A stretch of 64,000 nucleotides of DNA from Sphingomonas changnyeongensis (GCF_009913435.1 NZ_CP047895.1:2550501-2614500); one strand, 5' to 3'; shown: positions 28,245 to 38,155, counted from the stretch's first letter. A program made the numbers and translations. Notes: generated from the letters alone by a model not told the origin.

Positions 28245-30338
28245 TTACGGTATCCGCGGCTCGCCCCGCGGCGGCGCGGGAACGGGCGGCGGCCGGCGCG
28301 ATTCGGGCGGTGATTCGCCCGCCGGTCCGGGGCCGGTTTCGCCCTCCGCCGCGTCGGACACGGTCACCCCGTCCCCGTCGATCGTGACGCCAAGGTCGAT
28401 CGGGCCGATATCGATGTCGACGGTCATGTTGTCGGCATCGACCAGCGCGCCGACCGGATCGATCAGATTTTCCGGCTCATCCTCCGGCGCCGGGGCGAGC
28501 GCCGCACCGTCGATCGCGCCCGCCATGAAATCGGCCCAGGCGCGGGCCGGCGCGCCGCCGCCCGAAATGCCGGGGATCGGCCGGTTGTCGTCACGCCCGA
28601 CCCACACGCCCACCACCAGATCGCCGGCAAAGCCGACAAAGATCGCATCGCGGGCATTCTGGGTGGTGCCGGTCTTGCCGAACGCATCGATCGACAGGGC
28701 CGCGCGCCGCCCCGTGCCGCTGTCGACCGCCGCCGACAGCAGGTCGAGCAGCATGTCGCGCTCGCGCTGGCCGAGCTTTCCGGGCCGGTTCCACACCGCG
28801 CTCAGCCAGCCTTCCTCGGCACGGGGCAGGCCATAGGGGGTCACCGGCAGGGCGTTGCCCGCAACCGCGGCATAGGCGGCGGTCAGTTCGATCAGCGTCA
28901 CCCCCGACGTGCCGAGCGCAAGGCTGGGCTGGTCGCCAAGCGGGCTGGTGATGCCCAGATCGCGCGCCGCCTGAATGACCGCGCGCCGCCCGACCCGCTC
29001 GGCCAGCCGCGCGGCGACAACATTGCTCGACAGCGCAAAGGCCTGGCGCAGCGTGATGCGGCCGCGATAGCGCCCGTCATTGTTGGTCGGCGACCAGCCG
29101 TCGATCGTCACCGGGCTGTCGTCGACGATCGTGTCCGGCGTCATGCCGGCGCGGATCGCGGCCAGATAGACGAACAGCTTGAACGTCGAACCCGGCTGGC
29201 GGCGCGCCTGGGTGGCGCGGTTGAACGGGCTTTCGCGGTAGCTGCGCCCGCCGACCATCGCCACCACCTGCCCGTCCGGGCGCATCGCCACCAGCGCCAT
29301 CTGCGTATCCGCGATCGCATTCTGGCGGACGACCCGCTCGGCAATCTTCTGCAGCCGGCGGTCAAGCGTCGTGCGGATCACCTGGCGCTCATAGACGGCC
29401 CCCGCCTGATCGCGCGCGGCGGGCAGCACCCAGTCGGCAAAATAGGTGCCGCCCGGCATCTGCCGGTCGCGGGTCACACGCAGGCGGATCGGCTGCGCGG
29501 CCCGCGCCTGAGCCTCGGTGATCGCCCCGGTTTCGACCATCGCCGCCAGCACCAGCCGCGCCCGCGCCCGTGCGCCCGCCAGGTTGCGCGTCGGCGCAAG
29601 CCGCGACGGCGCCTTGACCAGCCCGGCGAGCATCGCCGCCTCGCCCACCGTCAGCCGTTCGACATCGCGGCTGAAATAATGGCGGGCGGCGGCGCGCAGG
29701 CCATAGACATTGTCGCCGAAATAGACGTTCGACAGATAGCGTTCGAGGATCTGGTCCTTGGTCAGCCACGCCTCCAGCCAGAAGGCGATCAGCATTTCCT
29801 GCGCCTTGCGGCCGAACCGGCGTTCATCGTTCAGGAACGCGACCTTGGCGAGCTGCTGGGTGATGGTGCTGCCGCCCTCGCGCACGCCGCCCGCCACCAG
29901 ATTGCGCCAGGCGGCACGGGCGATGCCCCAGGGATCGACCCCCCAATGATCGTAGAAGCGCCGGTCCTCGATCGCCATGAACGCGCCGGCGACATGCGGC
30001 GGCAGCTTGGCCAGTTCGACCGGGGCGGCGATGATCGCGCCCTTGGCGGCAATCGGCGTGCCGTCGCTTGCCGCAAGCGTGATGCTGGGCGGCGAGATCG
30101 GCTCGAGCGAGCGCGACAAAGGTGCGGTCACCGACAGCCAGATTGCCGCAGCAATGACCAGCAGCAGGATAAGCGCCAGCAGCTGCCGCCAGAAACGCAG
30201 CACGAGCCTGAGCGGCCAGAACAGCCGCCGCCGTGCTGGCGGGACGGACGCATCGGCCGCGCCGGAATGATCCGGCCAGCCATCGTCCACTATGATCGGC
30301 TCGCGCTCAGCATCCTCGTCGCGCATTCCGGCCCTCAT
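28245..30338 (-). CDS. Class A penicillin-binding protein (PBP1A family)
   Basis: Bifunctional glycosyltransferase/transpeptidase that polymerises and cross-links peptidoglycan. In 697 residues: a cytoplasmic acidic tail, one membrane helix (residues of about 52-72), a GT51 domain with the catalytic EDRRFYDHWG and the GGSTITQQLAK motif, and a transpeptidase domain with PGSTFK (active Ser/Lys), SSN and KTGT. The C-terminal 80 residues are acidic then Pro-rich, unlike the core. A second ATG at 30326 is a possible start. A TATTAG box upstream suggests its own promoter. Confidence 0.95.
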   Translation of the reverse strand: MRAGMRDEDAEREPIIVDDGWPDHSGAADASVPPARRRLFWPLRLVLRFWRQLLALILLLVIAAAIWLSVTAPLSRSLEPISPPSITLAASDGTPIAAKGAIIAAPVELAKLPPHVAGAFMAIEDRRFYDHWGVDPWGIARAAWRNLVAGGVREGGSTITQQLAKVAFLNDERRFGRKAQEMLIAFWLEAWLTKDQILERYLSNVYFGDNVYGLRAAARHYFSRDVERLTVGEAAMLAGLVKAPSRLAPTRNLAGARARARLVLAAMVETGAITEAQARAAQPIRLRVTRDRQMPGGTYFADWVLPAARDQAGAVYERQVIRTTLDRRLQKIAERVVRQNAIADTQMALVAMRPDGQVVAMVGGRSYRESPFNRATQARRQPGSTFKLFVYLAAIRAGMTPDTIVDDSPVTIDGWSPTNNDGRYRGRITLRQAFALSSNVVAARLAERVGRRAVIQAARDLGITSPLGDQPSLALGTSGVTLIELTAAYAAVAGNALPVTPYGLPRAEEGWLSAVWNRPGKLGQRERDMLLDLLSAAVDSGTGRRAALSIDAFGKTGTTQNARDAIFVGFAGDLVVGVWVGRDDNRPIPGISGGGAPARAWADFMAGAIDGAALAPAPEDEPENLIDPVGALVDADNMTVDIDIGPIDLGVTIDGDGVTVSDAAEGETGPGPAGESPPESRRPPPVPAPPRGEPRIP

Positions 30339-30388
30339 CCCGTCGGCTGATCCCGTGCGGCACGCCCCGCACCACCTGTTCTACGCAC

Positions 30389-30417
30389 CTAATACAGCGC
30401 TGAACGTCCGGCCCCAA
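30389..30417 (-). promoter_or_regulatory. Candidate promoter of the class A PBP gene
   Basis: TTGGGG (30417-30412) and TATTAG (30394-30389) are separated by 17 nt on the minus strand, 51 nt before the PBP start codon. The -10 box is good and the -35 is weak. The ndk hairpin at 30425-30458 lies just upstream. Confidence 0.4.
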
Positions 30418-30424
30418 ATGCTTT

Positions 30425-30458
30425 TGCGCGCCCCCGGCCATGGGGCCGGGAGCGCGCA
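30425..30458 (-). terminator. Strong GC hairpin downstream of ndk (possible terminator)
   Basis: A 15-bp stem with one mismatch and a 4-nt loop spans 30425-30458, 50 nt after the ndk stop. On the minus strand it is followed by AAAGCATTT rather than a T tract, so it may rely on other factors or protect the 3' end of ndk mRNA. Confidence 0.5.
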
Positions 30459-30508
30459 CAGGCTCAGTCATGCTGACATGCGTCCGGGGACGCACCGGCG
30501 ACCGGATA

Positions 30509-30931
30509 TCAGCCGACGATTTCTTCCGGCTTGAAGAAGAAGGCGATTTCGATCGCGGCATTTTCTTCCGAATCCGACCCATGGACCGAGTTCGCTTCGA
30601 TCGATTCGGCCAGTTCCTTGCGGATCGTGCCCGGCTCGGCATTCGCCGGGTTGGTCGCGCCCATGATGTCGCGGTTGCGCTGCACGGCGTTCTCGCCCTC
30701 AAGCACCTGCACCACGACCGGGCCGGAAATCATGAACGACACCAAGTCGTTGAAGAAGGGCCGTTCCTTGTGGACGGCATAAAAGCCCTCGGCCTGTTCG
30801 CGGGTCATGTGGATGCGCTTCGACGCGACGACGCGCAGGCCGGCGTCTTCCAGCATCTTGGTGACCGCGCCAGTCAGGTTGCGGCGCGTGGCATCGGGCT
30901 TGATGATCGAAAAGGTGCGGGTCGCGGCCAT
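30509..30931 (-). CDS. ndk: Nucleoside diphosphate kinase
   Basis: Ndk transfers the gamma phosphate among nucleoside triphosphates through a phospho-histidine. The 140-residue product has [15 protein letters not shown], the [14 protein letters not shown] segment, the [11 protein letters not shown] motif and the active-site block SVHGSDS with the catalytic His. The hexamer-type length is normal. It lies between the modular repeat element A (upstream) and a hairpin before the PBP gene. Confidence 0.98.
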   Translation of the reverse strand: MAATRTFSIIKPDATRRNLTGAVTKMLEDAGLRVVASKRIHMTREQAEGFYAVHKERPFFNDLVSFMISGPVVVQVLEGENAVQRNRDIMGATNPANAEPGTIRKELAESIEANSVHGSDSEENAAIEIAFFFKPEEIVG

Positions 30932-31025
30932 GGCCGTCTGGCTCCGTTCTGTAGCTGGTTGGGGGATGCGGCGCTCCCCTAATCGCAGATTGTGACAGGC
31001 GCAAGTTCAGCGCGGCCGGGGGCGT

Positions 31026-31208
31026 TGTTTGTCGCGGCACCGGGAGTCTGTTGATTGGGAAGAACGGCACCGGCCCGCTCCCCCACCCGGCCTCCCATCG
31101 ACAGGATATGCTATGGGAGGCCGGGTGGGGGAGCGGGCCGGTGCCGCCGTGCGGCGCAAGCCGCACCACAAACAACTCCCGGTGCCGCGACCGCGCCGTG
31201 AGGCGCGC
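31026..31208. repeat. Modular palindromic repeat element, copy A (33-bp perfect inverted repeat plus hairpin modules)
   Basis: The 282-nt ndk-holC gap is mostly filled by this element. Core: a perfect 33-bp inverted repeat, arms 31065-31097 and 31114-31146, around the 16-nt loop TCGACAGGATATGCTA. Left flank: a GGGAAGAACGGCACCGG module from 31058. Right flank: two small hairpins, 31149-31166 (GTGCGGC/GCAA/GCCGCAC) and 31192-31207 (CGCGCC/GTGA/GGCGCG), each preceded by GGTGCCG at 31140 and 31181, a 41-nt period. It ends 6 nt before the holC stop. Copies B and C share this structure. No open reading frame in it looks real. Confidence 0.9.
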
Positions 31209-31213
31209 TATAA

Positions 31214-31654
31214 TCACGCCGCCTGCACCCAGCGTCCGTCACCATCCTGCCGCCAGAACCGCCGCTCGGCATCGGGCGTCGCGGCCAGGCTGCGCCACGC
31301 CGCCCGCGCCGCATCGATCGCGGCGTCGTCGAACAGGTGAAAGGCACGGGCAAAGCCAAGCGCCGCATCGCGCCACTGCCCGTCGATCAGCGCGACATGA
31401 TCGGCGCGGTTCACGGGCGCAGGCTCGGCGGCGATCAGCACCGGCTGGGCGGCATCGTCGCCAGCCCCTGTCTCGGCATGGGGCAGGAAGCTGTCGGGGG
31501 CATAGGTCCACAGCGCCCGGTCGATCAGCGCGCGCTGGGCCGGATCGGCGCTGACGACCAGCAGCCGCCCGCCCCCGGCCAGCACCCGCTCGGCAATGCG
31601 GGGCAGCACCGCCGCGACCGGGCTGGACTGGAGATGATAGAAATCGATCTTCAC
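31214..31654 (-). CDS. holC: DNA polymerase III subunit chi
   Basis: HolC is a clamp-loader accessory subunit that contacts single-stranded-DNA-binding protein. The 146-residue product starts at a GTG (31654) with the conserved KIDFYHLQSSPVAAVLPRI. It continues with RLLVVSADPAQRALIDRALW, LPHAETG and the C-terminal AFHLFDDAAIDAARAAW with RFWRQDGDGRWVQ. Longer upstream frames overlap pepA and look non-coding. It follows pepA by 49 nt; pepA-holC pairing is widely conserved. Confidence 0.93.
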   Translation of the reverse strand: MKIDFYHLQSSPVAAVLPRIAERVLAGGGRLLVVSADPAQRALIDRALWTYAPDSFLPHAETGAGDDAAQPVLIAAEPAPVNRADHVALIDGQWRDAALGFARAFHLFDDAAIDAARAAWRSLAATPDAERRFWRQDGDGRWVQAA

Positions 31655-31703
31655 ATGCCGTCCCGCCGGGCGGCCCCGCCCGTGCCGATCCGCGCCGCTG
31701 CCG

Positions 31704-33152
31704 TCACCCTTCGTGCCGGGCGACGAACCGGTCGAGCAGCCGGACGCCAAAGCCGGTCGCCCCCTTGTCCCACACCGCGCCGGGCTTGTCGGCCCAGACC
31801 ATTCCGGCAATGTCGAGATGCGCCCAGCGCACGCCATCGTCGATGAAACGCTGCAGGAACTGGGCGGCGGTGATCGATCCCGCGCCGCGCGGGCCGACAT
31901 TCTTCATGTCGGCAATCGGGCTGTCGATCAGCTTGTTATACGCCTCCGACAGCGGGAAACGCCACAGCGGGTCGCCCGCCTCGCGCCCCGCCGCCAGCAG
32001 CTCGTCGGCCAGGCCGTCATGATTGGCGAACAGCCCGGCATGTTCGTTGCCGAGCGAGATGATCATCGCGCCGGTGAGCGTCGCCAGATCGACGATGGTG
32101 CGCGGCTTGTGGGTGCGCTGCACCCAGGTCAGCACATCGGCGAGCACCAGCCGCCCTTCGGCATCGGTGTTGAGGATCTCGATGGTCTGGCCCGACATGC
32201 TCCGCACGATGTCGCCGGGGCGCTGGGCATTGCCGTCGGGCATGTTTTCAACCAGCCCGACCACGCCCACCACATGGGCGCGGGCGCGGCGCAGCGCCAG
32301 CGTCTTCATCGCGCCGGCGACGGCGCCGGCGCCGCCCATGTCCCATTTCATGTCTTCCATGCCCGGTCCGGGCTTGAGCGAAATGCCGCCCGAATCGAAG
32401 GTCACGCCCTTGCCGACCAGCGCGATCGGCTCGGCCACCGTGCCGCCGGTCCCGTCCCAGCGCATCGCCAGCAGCCGCGCGGCCCGTGCCGAACCCTGGT
32501 TGACGCCGAGCAGCGCATGCATGCCGAGCGCCCGCATCTGATCATCGTCGAGCACCGTGATCTCGACCCCCAGATCGGCGAGGTGGCGGCAGCGTTCGAC
32601 AAAGCTTTCGGGATAGATGACGTTGGGCGGCTCGCTCACCAATTCGCGGGTCAGCGCCATGCCGTCGACCACCGCCTGATGGCGCGGCCAGGCGGTGCCG
32701 TCGCCGATCACCACCAGTTCCTCGAGCGTCTTCTGCTGCTTGGCCGGCAGGCGGGTGCGATAGGTGTCGATCCGCCAGCCGCGCATCGCTGCCCCGGCGG
32801 CCAGCCGCGCCAGCTGTTCCGCGCCCGCGCTGATCCCCGCCGGATCGACAACCAGGGTGCGCGTGCCCGAGGTCAGCAGCCGCGCGGCGAGCGCGCCGCC
32901 CGCCTTGTCATAATCAGCAAGCTCGCCGCGCCCGACGCCGACCAGCAGGATGCGGCGGACCCCGCCTTCATCGGCAAACAGCTCGGCAATCGCGCCGGCC
33001 TCACCCTCGAATCGCTGGGCGCGGGCGGCGTCGCGCAGCAGCTGCGCATTGACTGCCGACACCAGCCCCGCCCCCGGTTCGCCGCCCTGCGCCACCGGCA
33101 GCGCCAGATCATAATGTCCCTCGGGCCGGGTTGCGGCGAAACGAACCTGCAT
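31704..33152 (-). CDS. pepA: Leucyl aminopeptidase (cytosol aminopeptidase, M17)
   Basis: Two-metal exopeptidase removing N-terminal residues. The 482-residue protein has the variable N-terminal macro-like domain and the catalytic domain with LVGKGVTFDSGGISLKPG (metal and Lys ligands), KWDMGGAGAVAGA and the signature NTDAEGRLVLAD. The ATG at 33152 follows an AAGGACAG site. The much longer open frame upstream is antisense to lptD. It is divergent from lptD across 184 nt. Confidence 0.96.
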   Translation of the reverse strand: MQVRFAATRPEGHYDLALPVAQGGEPGAGLVSAVNAQLLRDAARAQRFEGEAGAIAELFADEGGVRRILLVGVGRGELADYDKAGGALAARLLTSGTRTLVVDPAGISAGAEQLARLAAGAAMRGWRIDTYRTRLPAKQQKTLEELVVIGDGTAWPRHQAVVDGMALTRELVSEPPNVIYPESFVERCRHLADLGVEITVLDDDQMRALGMHALLGVNQGSARAARLLAMRWDGTGGTVAEPIALVGKGVTFDSGGISLKPGPGMEDMKWDMGGAGAVAGAMKTLALRRARAHVVGVVGLVENMPDGNAQRPGDIVRSMSGQTIEILNTDAEGRLVLADVLTWVQRTHKPRTIVDLATLTGAMIISLGNEHAGLFANHDGLADELLAAGREAGDPLWRFPLSEAYNKLIDSPIADMKNVGPRGAGSITAAQFLQRFIDDGVRWAHLDIAGMVWADKPGAVWDKGATGFGVRLLDRFVARHEG

Positions 33153-33336
33153 CTCTGTCCTTTCCATGGCGTGGTGCCAGTCATTGGTCTTGCCTGTTCC
33201 TGTAAAGCCAAACCCGCGCCGGGGGAAACCGGGCAGAATCGGGCTACGGGCGACGAAAGGCGCGGCCGCACCGCAAAAGCGCAGATTCGGCGGAACGATT
33301 TGCAGCCGCGCGTCATCGGTGAGATAGGCGCGGCAA

Positions 33337-35616
33337 ATGACGATGCCAGTGTCAGGGGAACAGGCGGCCCGGATCGGACGCGCCATGCTGATCGCGGCGG
33401 CCTGTGCCGCCGCGCCCGCACTCGCCCAGGATCTGCAGGACCGTGCGCCGCCAGCCCCGCCCGCGCCCGCGCCCGCCGATCCGGCACCCGCCGACGCCGC
33501 GCCGCAGGCCGGGGAAACCGTCACGTTCAGCGCCGACACGCTTGAATATGACAATGACGCCGATGTGGTGACCGTGACCGGCGATGTGCGGATGCTGAGC
33601 GGGGGCAACCGTCTGCGCGCCGAACGGGTGGTGTGGAACCGGCGCACCGGCGCGGTCGCGGCCGAGGGCGCGGTCGCGCTGGCGACGCCGCAAGGCGACA
33701 CCGCCTATGGCGATTCGGTGCAGCTGACGGAAACGCTGAAAGATGCGGTCATCCAGAACCTGCTCGTCGTGCTCAATGGCGGCGGGCGGCTGGCGGCGGC
33801 GAAAGGCACCCGCGCGGACACGATCTACACGCTTGAAAACGCCGCCTATACCGGCTGCGCAGTCGTCGATTCGGACGGCTGCCCCAAAAATCCGAGCTGG
33901 AAGATCAGCGCGGTCAGGGTGATCTACGACACCGAGCGCCAGCGCGTTTTCTATCGCGGCGCGCGGCTGAGCCTGTTCGGGCTGAGTTCCATCCCCCTGC
34001 CCGGCCTGTCCAACCCGGTCGGCAGCGGCGGCGGATCGGGGCTGCTGGTGCCCGATTTCCGCGTCGGGCGCGTGAACGGGGCGGAGTTCGCCCTGCCCTA
34101 TTATCTGCGCCTTGCCCCCAACAAGGATCTGACGATCACCCCGCGCGTCTACACGAACGTGCTGCCGTCGATCGAGGCGCAATACCGGGCGCTGTCGTCC
34201 AAAGGCGCGTATCAGATCAGCGCGATGGTGACCGAAAGCCGGCGTGAGCCGATCTCGGTCAATCCCGCCGCCACGCCGTCGCAGCGCGACCTGCGCGGCT
34301 ATCTGGATGCGACCGGGCGGTTCCAGCTCGACCAGCGGTGGAGCCTTTCGGGGTCGATCCGGATGACGACCGACCGCACCTTTCTGCGCCGCTACAACAT
34401 CAACCGGGACGACCGGCTGCGCTCGACCATCGAGGTGCAGCGCATCGCGGCCGACAGCTATTTCTCGGTCGCCGCCTGGGCCGTGCAGTCGCTGCGCGTC
34501 AACGACCCGCAGGGCCAGCAGCCGATCGCCCTGCCGGTGGTCGATTATCGCCGCCGCCTGCCCGACGGGCTGATTGGCGGGCGGTTCGACATCCAGCTCA
34601 ACTCGTTCGCGCTCACCCGCCCCGACGGGCAGGACACGCAGCGCGCCTTTGCCTCGGCGGCATGGAGCCTCAGGCGGCTGACCCCCTGGGGCCAGGATGT
34701 CAGCTTCACCCTGTTCGGGCGCGGCGACGTCTATCACAGCGCCGAAAACCTGCTGACCGCGACCGTCCCCTATCGCGGCGAGGCCGGGTTCCAGAGCCGG
34801 GCGATCGCGGCGGCGGCGATCGACGTCAAATGGCCGCTGATCGGGGCGATCTGGGGCGGCAGCCAGCGGGTGACGCCGCGCGTCCAGCTGGTCGCGACGC
34901 CGCGCATCCGCAACCTGGCCCTGCCCAACGAAGATGCCCGCGCGATCGAGCTTGAGGACAGCAACCTGTTCTCGCTCAACCGTTTCCCCGGCTATGACCG
35001 GTTCGAGGACGGCGCGCGCATCACCTATGGCCTTGATTATGCGCTGCATGTCGGCAGCTTCACCGTCGATGCCAATATCGGCCAGAGCTGGCGGCTGTCG
35101 AACCGGCCGGTGCTGTTTCCAGACGGCATCGGCCTGTCGGGCAAGCTGTCCGACATTGTCGGGCGCACCCGGGTGCGCTGGCGCGAATTCGTGTCGGTCA
35201 CCCACCGTTACCGGCTGGACAAAGACAATTTCTCGGTCCGCCGCAACGAGATCGATGCCACGATCGGCAGCCGGCAAAGCTATGTCCTGCTCGGCTATCT
35301 GCGGCTCAACCGCGACATCGATGCCAGCATCGAGGATCTGCGCGACCGCGAGGAGGTGCGCGCCGGCGGGCGGCTGCAGATCAGCCGCTTCTGGTCGGCC
35401 TTCGGCTCGGCGATCATCGACCTCACTGACCGGGCCGAGGATCCGCTGTCGCAGGCCGATGGCTTCACCCCGATCCGCCACCGGATCGGCGTCGCCTATG
35501 CCGATGACTGTCTGGAACTGGGGCTGACCTGGCGGCGCGACTATCAGGATGCCGGTGACGCCCGGCGGGGCAACACATTCCTGTTGCGGCTGGCGCTCCG
35601 CAATCTGGGCCGCTAA
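33337..35616 (+). CDS. lptD: LPS-assembly protein LptD
   Basis: Outer-membrane beta-barrel that, with LptE, inserts lipopolysaccharide in the outer leaflet. The 759 residues start with a signal peptide (cleavage after ALAQ, near residue 31) and a Pro/Ala spacer. An OstA/LptA-like beta-jellyroll follows (VTFSADTLEYDNDADVVTVTG), then an LptD barrel from about residue 250 ending in FLLRLALRNLGR. Cysteines include a pair in CAVVDSDGC near 190 and one in DDCLELGL near the C-terminus; E. coli has two C-terminal cysteines. It heads the lptD-surA-pdxA-rsmA cluster. Confidence 0.95.
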   Translation: MTMPVSGEQAARIGRAMLIAAACAAAPALAQDLQDRAPPAPPAPAPADPAPADAAPQAGETVTFSADTLEYDNDADVVTVTGDVRMLSGGNRLRAERVVWNRRTGAVAAEGAVALATPQGDTAYGDSVQLTETLKDAVIQNLLVVLNGGGRLAAAKGTRADTIYTLENAAYTGCAVVDSDGCPKNPSWKISAVRVIYDTERQRVFYRGARLSLFGLSSIPLPGLSNPVGSGGGSGLLVPDFRVGRVNGAEFALPYYLRLAPNKDLTITPRVYTNVLPSIEAQYRALSSKGAYQISAMVTESRREPISVNPAATPSQRDLRGYLDATGRFQLDQRWSLSGSIRMTTDRTFLRRYNINRDDRLRSTIEVQRIAADSYFSVAAWAVQSLRVNDPQGQQPIALPVVDYRRRLPDGLIGGRFDIQLNSFALTRPDGQDTQRAFASAAWSLRRLTPWGQDVSFTLFGRGDVYHSAENLLTATVPYRGEAGFQSRAIAAAAIDVKWPLIGAIWGGSQRVTPRVQLVATPRIRNLALPNEDARAIELEDSNLFSLNRFPGYDRFEDGARITYGLDYALHVGSFTVDANIGQSWRLSNRPVLFPDGIGLSGKLSDIVGRTRVRWREFVSVTHRYRLDKDNFSVRRNEIDATIGSRQSYVLLGYLRLNRDIDASIEDLRDREEVRAGGRLQISRFWSAFGSAIIDLTDRAEDPLSQADGFTPIRHRIGVAYADDCLELGLTWRRDYQDAGDARRGNTFLLRLALRNLGR

Positions 35617-35755
35617 GCCTCCATTCAGCCGCGACCGGGGATGATGCAGGATGACCGGCAAGCGCCGGGCCTGCGTCAATGGGCCGGGCCGGCGCATGAC
35701 CGGTGCGGCGCATGCCCGGCACCAGAGGCCGCACTGCAAGGGATTCGGTTCCGAC

Positions 35756-37144
35756 GTGACTTTCTTCTCGACTGGATTTTCGCCGCTGAAACCCGCCCGC
35801 ATGCTTGGCGGCGTGGCGATGCTCGCCCTCGCCGCGCTGGCGGCTCCGCTTGCCTCCGCCCAGGACGCGCAGAACGCCGCCGCCCAGCCCGCGACCGGCG
35901 CGGCCGGGCTCGACATCCCCGCCGATGTGATCGTGTTCGGCCGCAACGATCCGACGCTGCGCAAGCCGACGGCGATCGTGAATGGCGACATCATCACCCG
36001 CACCGATATCGAACAGCGGCTGGCGCTGATCGTCGCCGCCAACGGCGCGGCCAATGTGCCGCCCGAAGAGCTGGAGCGGCTGCGCGCCCAGGTGCTGCGC
36101 AACCTGATCGACGAGATGCTGCAGATCCAGGAAGCTGCGGGCAACGAGATCAAGGTCGCGCAGAGCGAGATTCAGCAAAGCTATGAGCGGGTGGCGTCGA
36201 ACTTCAAACGCAACCCGCGGCAGATGACCGAATATCTGGCGAGCATCGGGTCGTCCGAAGCCTCGATCAAGCGCCAGATCGAGGGCGAGCTGGCGTGGAG
36301 CCGGCTGCTGCGCCGCCGGGTCGAGCCGTTCGTCAATGTCGGCCAGGAAGAGGTGCAGTCGATCATGGCGCGGCTGGAAGCCGCCAAGGGGGCGCAGGAA
36401 GTGCGCGTCGGCGAAATCTTCCTGTCGGCGACGCCCGAAACCGCGCAGGACGTCGCGCTCAACGCGCGGCGCATCATCGAACAGATCCGCCAGGGCGGGT
36501 CGTTCGCCGCCTATGCGCGGCAGTTTTCCGAAGCCTCGACGGCGGCGGTCGGCGGCGATCTGGGCTGGCTGCGCCCCGAACAGCTGCCCGATGCGCTGGC
36601 CGATGCCGCGCGCGAGATGCAGATCGGCACGCTCGCCGGGCCGATCCAGATTCCGGGCGGTTTTTCGATCCTCTACATGACCGACAAGCGCCAGGTGCTG
36701 ACCGCTGACCCGCGCGACGCGGTGCTGAGCCTGAGGCAGCTGGCGATCCGTTTCCCCGCCGGATTGAGCGAAAGCCAGGCGGCGGCCCGCACCGCCGAGT
36801 TCGCCGCCGCGACCCGCGCCATCCAGGGCTGCGGCGCGGCGCAGGAGGTTGCCCAGAAGCTCCAGGCCGAGGTGGTCGACAATGACCAGATCAAGGTCCG
36901 CGACCTGCCGCTCCAGCTTCAGGATCTGATGATCAACCTGCAGATCGGCCAGGCGACCCCGCCCTTCGGCTCGCGCACCGACGGGGTGCGGGTGCTGGTG
37001 CTGTGCGGCCGCGACGAGGCGGAAAGCGCACAGGCGCCGTCGTTCGACCGGATCATGGCCCAGCTGGAGGAACAGCGCGTCAATCTGCGCGCCCGCCGCT
37101 ATCTGCGCGACCTGCGCCGCGACGCCATCATCGATTATCGCTGA
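35756..37144 (+). CDS. surA: Periplasmic chaperone/peptidyl-prolyl isomerase SurA
   Basis: Assists folding of outer-membrane proteins such as LptD. The GTG at 35756 is preferred because it puts the signal peptide (MLGGVAMLALAALAAPLASA core) near the N-terminus; the open frame extends up to an ATG at 35651. A SurA_N domain follows (IVNGDIITRTDIEQRLALI, LRNLIDEMLQIQEA). A parvulin domain comes next (VRVGEIFLSATPE, GGSFAAYARQFSEA, GGDLGWLRPEQLP), then a second degenerate one. About 462 residues. It sits 139 nt after lptD and 7 nt before pdxA. Confidence 0.92.
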   Translation: MTFFSTGFSPLKPARMLGGVAMLALAALAAPLASAQDAQNAAAQPATGAAGLDIPADVIVFGRNDPTLRKPTAIVNGDIITRTDIEQRLALIVAANGAANVPPEELERLRAQVLRNLIDEMLQIQEAAGNEIKVAQSEIQQSYERVASNFKRNPRQMTEYLASIGSSEASIKRQIEGELAWSRLLRRRVEPFVNVGQEEVQSIMARLEAAKGAQEVRVGEIFLSATPETAQDVALNARRIIEQIRQGGSFAAYARQFSEASTAAVGGDLGWLRPEQLPDALADAAREMQIGTLAGPIQIPGGFSILYMTDKRQVLTADPRDAVLSLRQLAIRFPAGLSESQAAARTAEFAAATRAIQGCGAAQEVAQKLQAEVVDNDQIKVRDLPLQLQDLMINLQIGQATPPFGSRTDGVRVLVLCGRDEAESAQAPSFDRIMAQLEEQRVNLRARRYLRDLRRDAIIDYR

Positions 37145-37151
37145 GGCGGGG

Positions 37152-38155
37152 ATGACGGCTCCGCTCGCCATCGCGCTCGGCGATCCGGCCGGGATCGGCC
37201 CGGAAATCACCGCTAAGGCCTGGGCACGGCGCGCTGAATGCGCGCTGCCGCCGTTTTTCGCGGTCGGCGACATCCGCTCGGTCGCCGCGGTCTGGGACGG
37301 CCCCGTCGAACGGATCGCCGAACCCGGCGATGCGGTGCGGGTGTTCGACCATGCCCTGCCGCTGATCATGGTCGATGACGCGGGCGACATCCGCCCCGGC
37401 GACCCCAATCTGGAAGGCGCGCGCTGCTCGCTCGATTCGCTCGAGGTCGCGACCGGCCTCACCCGCTCGGGCGCGGCGGCAGCGCTGGTCACCGGGCCGG
37501 TGTCCAAGGCGCAGCTCTATGCGATCGGCTTCACCCATCCGGGCCAGACCGAGTTCGTCGCCGAACGCTGCGGCGTGTCGCGCGAAAATGTGGCGATGAT
37601 GCTGGCCGGGCCCGATCTGCGCGTCGTGCCGGTCACCACCCATATGCCGCTTGCCGATGTCGCGGCCCAGCTGTCGGTCGAGCTGATCGTCGCCAAGGCG
37701 CGCACCACGGTCCGCGCGCTCCGGCGCAAATTCGGCATCGCCGAACCGCGCCTCGCCTTTGCCGGGTTCAACCCCCATGCCGGGGAAGACGGCGCGCTGG
37801 GGCGCGAGGAGATCGACATCATCCGCCCGGCGATCGCCCAGCTGCGCGACGAGGGGTGGACGCGATCGGCCCGCTGGCCGCCGACACCATGTTCCATCCG
37901 CGCGCCCGCGCCCAATATGACGCGGCGCTCTGCATGTATCACGATCAGGCGCTGATCCCGCTCAAGACGCTCTATTTCGATGTCGGGGTCAATCTGACGC
38001 TGGGGCTGCCGATCGTGCGCACCTCGCCCGACCATGGCACCGCCTTTGCCCTTGCCGGGCAGGACCGGGCCGATCCCGGCGCGATGATCGCGGCGATCCG
38101 CATGGCGGGCGAAACGTCCGAGCGCCGCCGCCGCTTTGAAGCGGAGACCGCTTGA
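37152..38155 (+). CDS. pdxA: 4-hydroxythreonine-4-phosphate dehydrogenase (frameshift at 37853-37856)
   Basis: PdxA oxidises 4-phosphohydroxy-threonine in PLP synthesis. Conserved parts include [56 protein letters not shown] and [13 protein letters not shown]. The frame fails after QLRDEG at a [19 protein letters not shown] and the metal-binding [16 protein letters not shown] continue in the next frame to a TGA at 38153-38155. One extra G gives 334 residues, the normal length. The TGA overlaps the TTG start of rsmA. Probably a sequence error, since a real break would give PLP auxotrophy. Confidence 0.92.
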
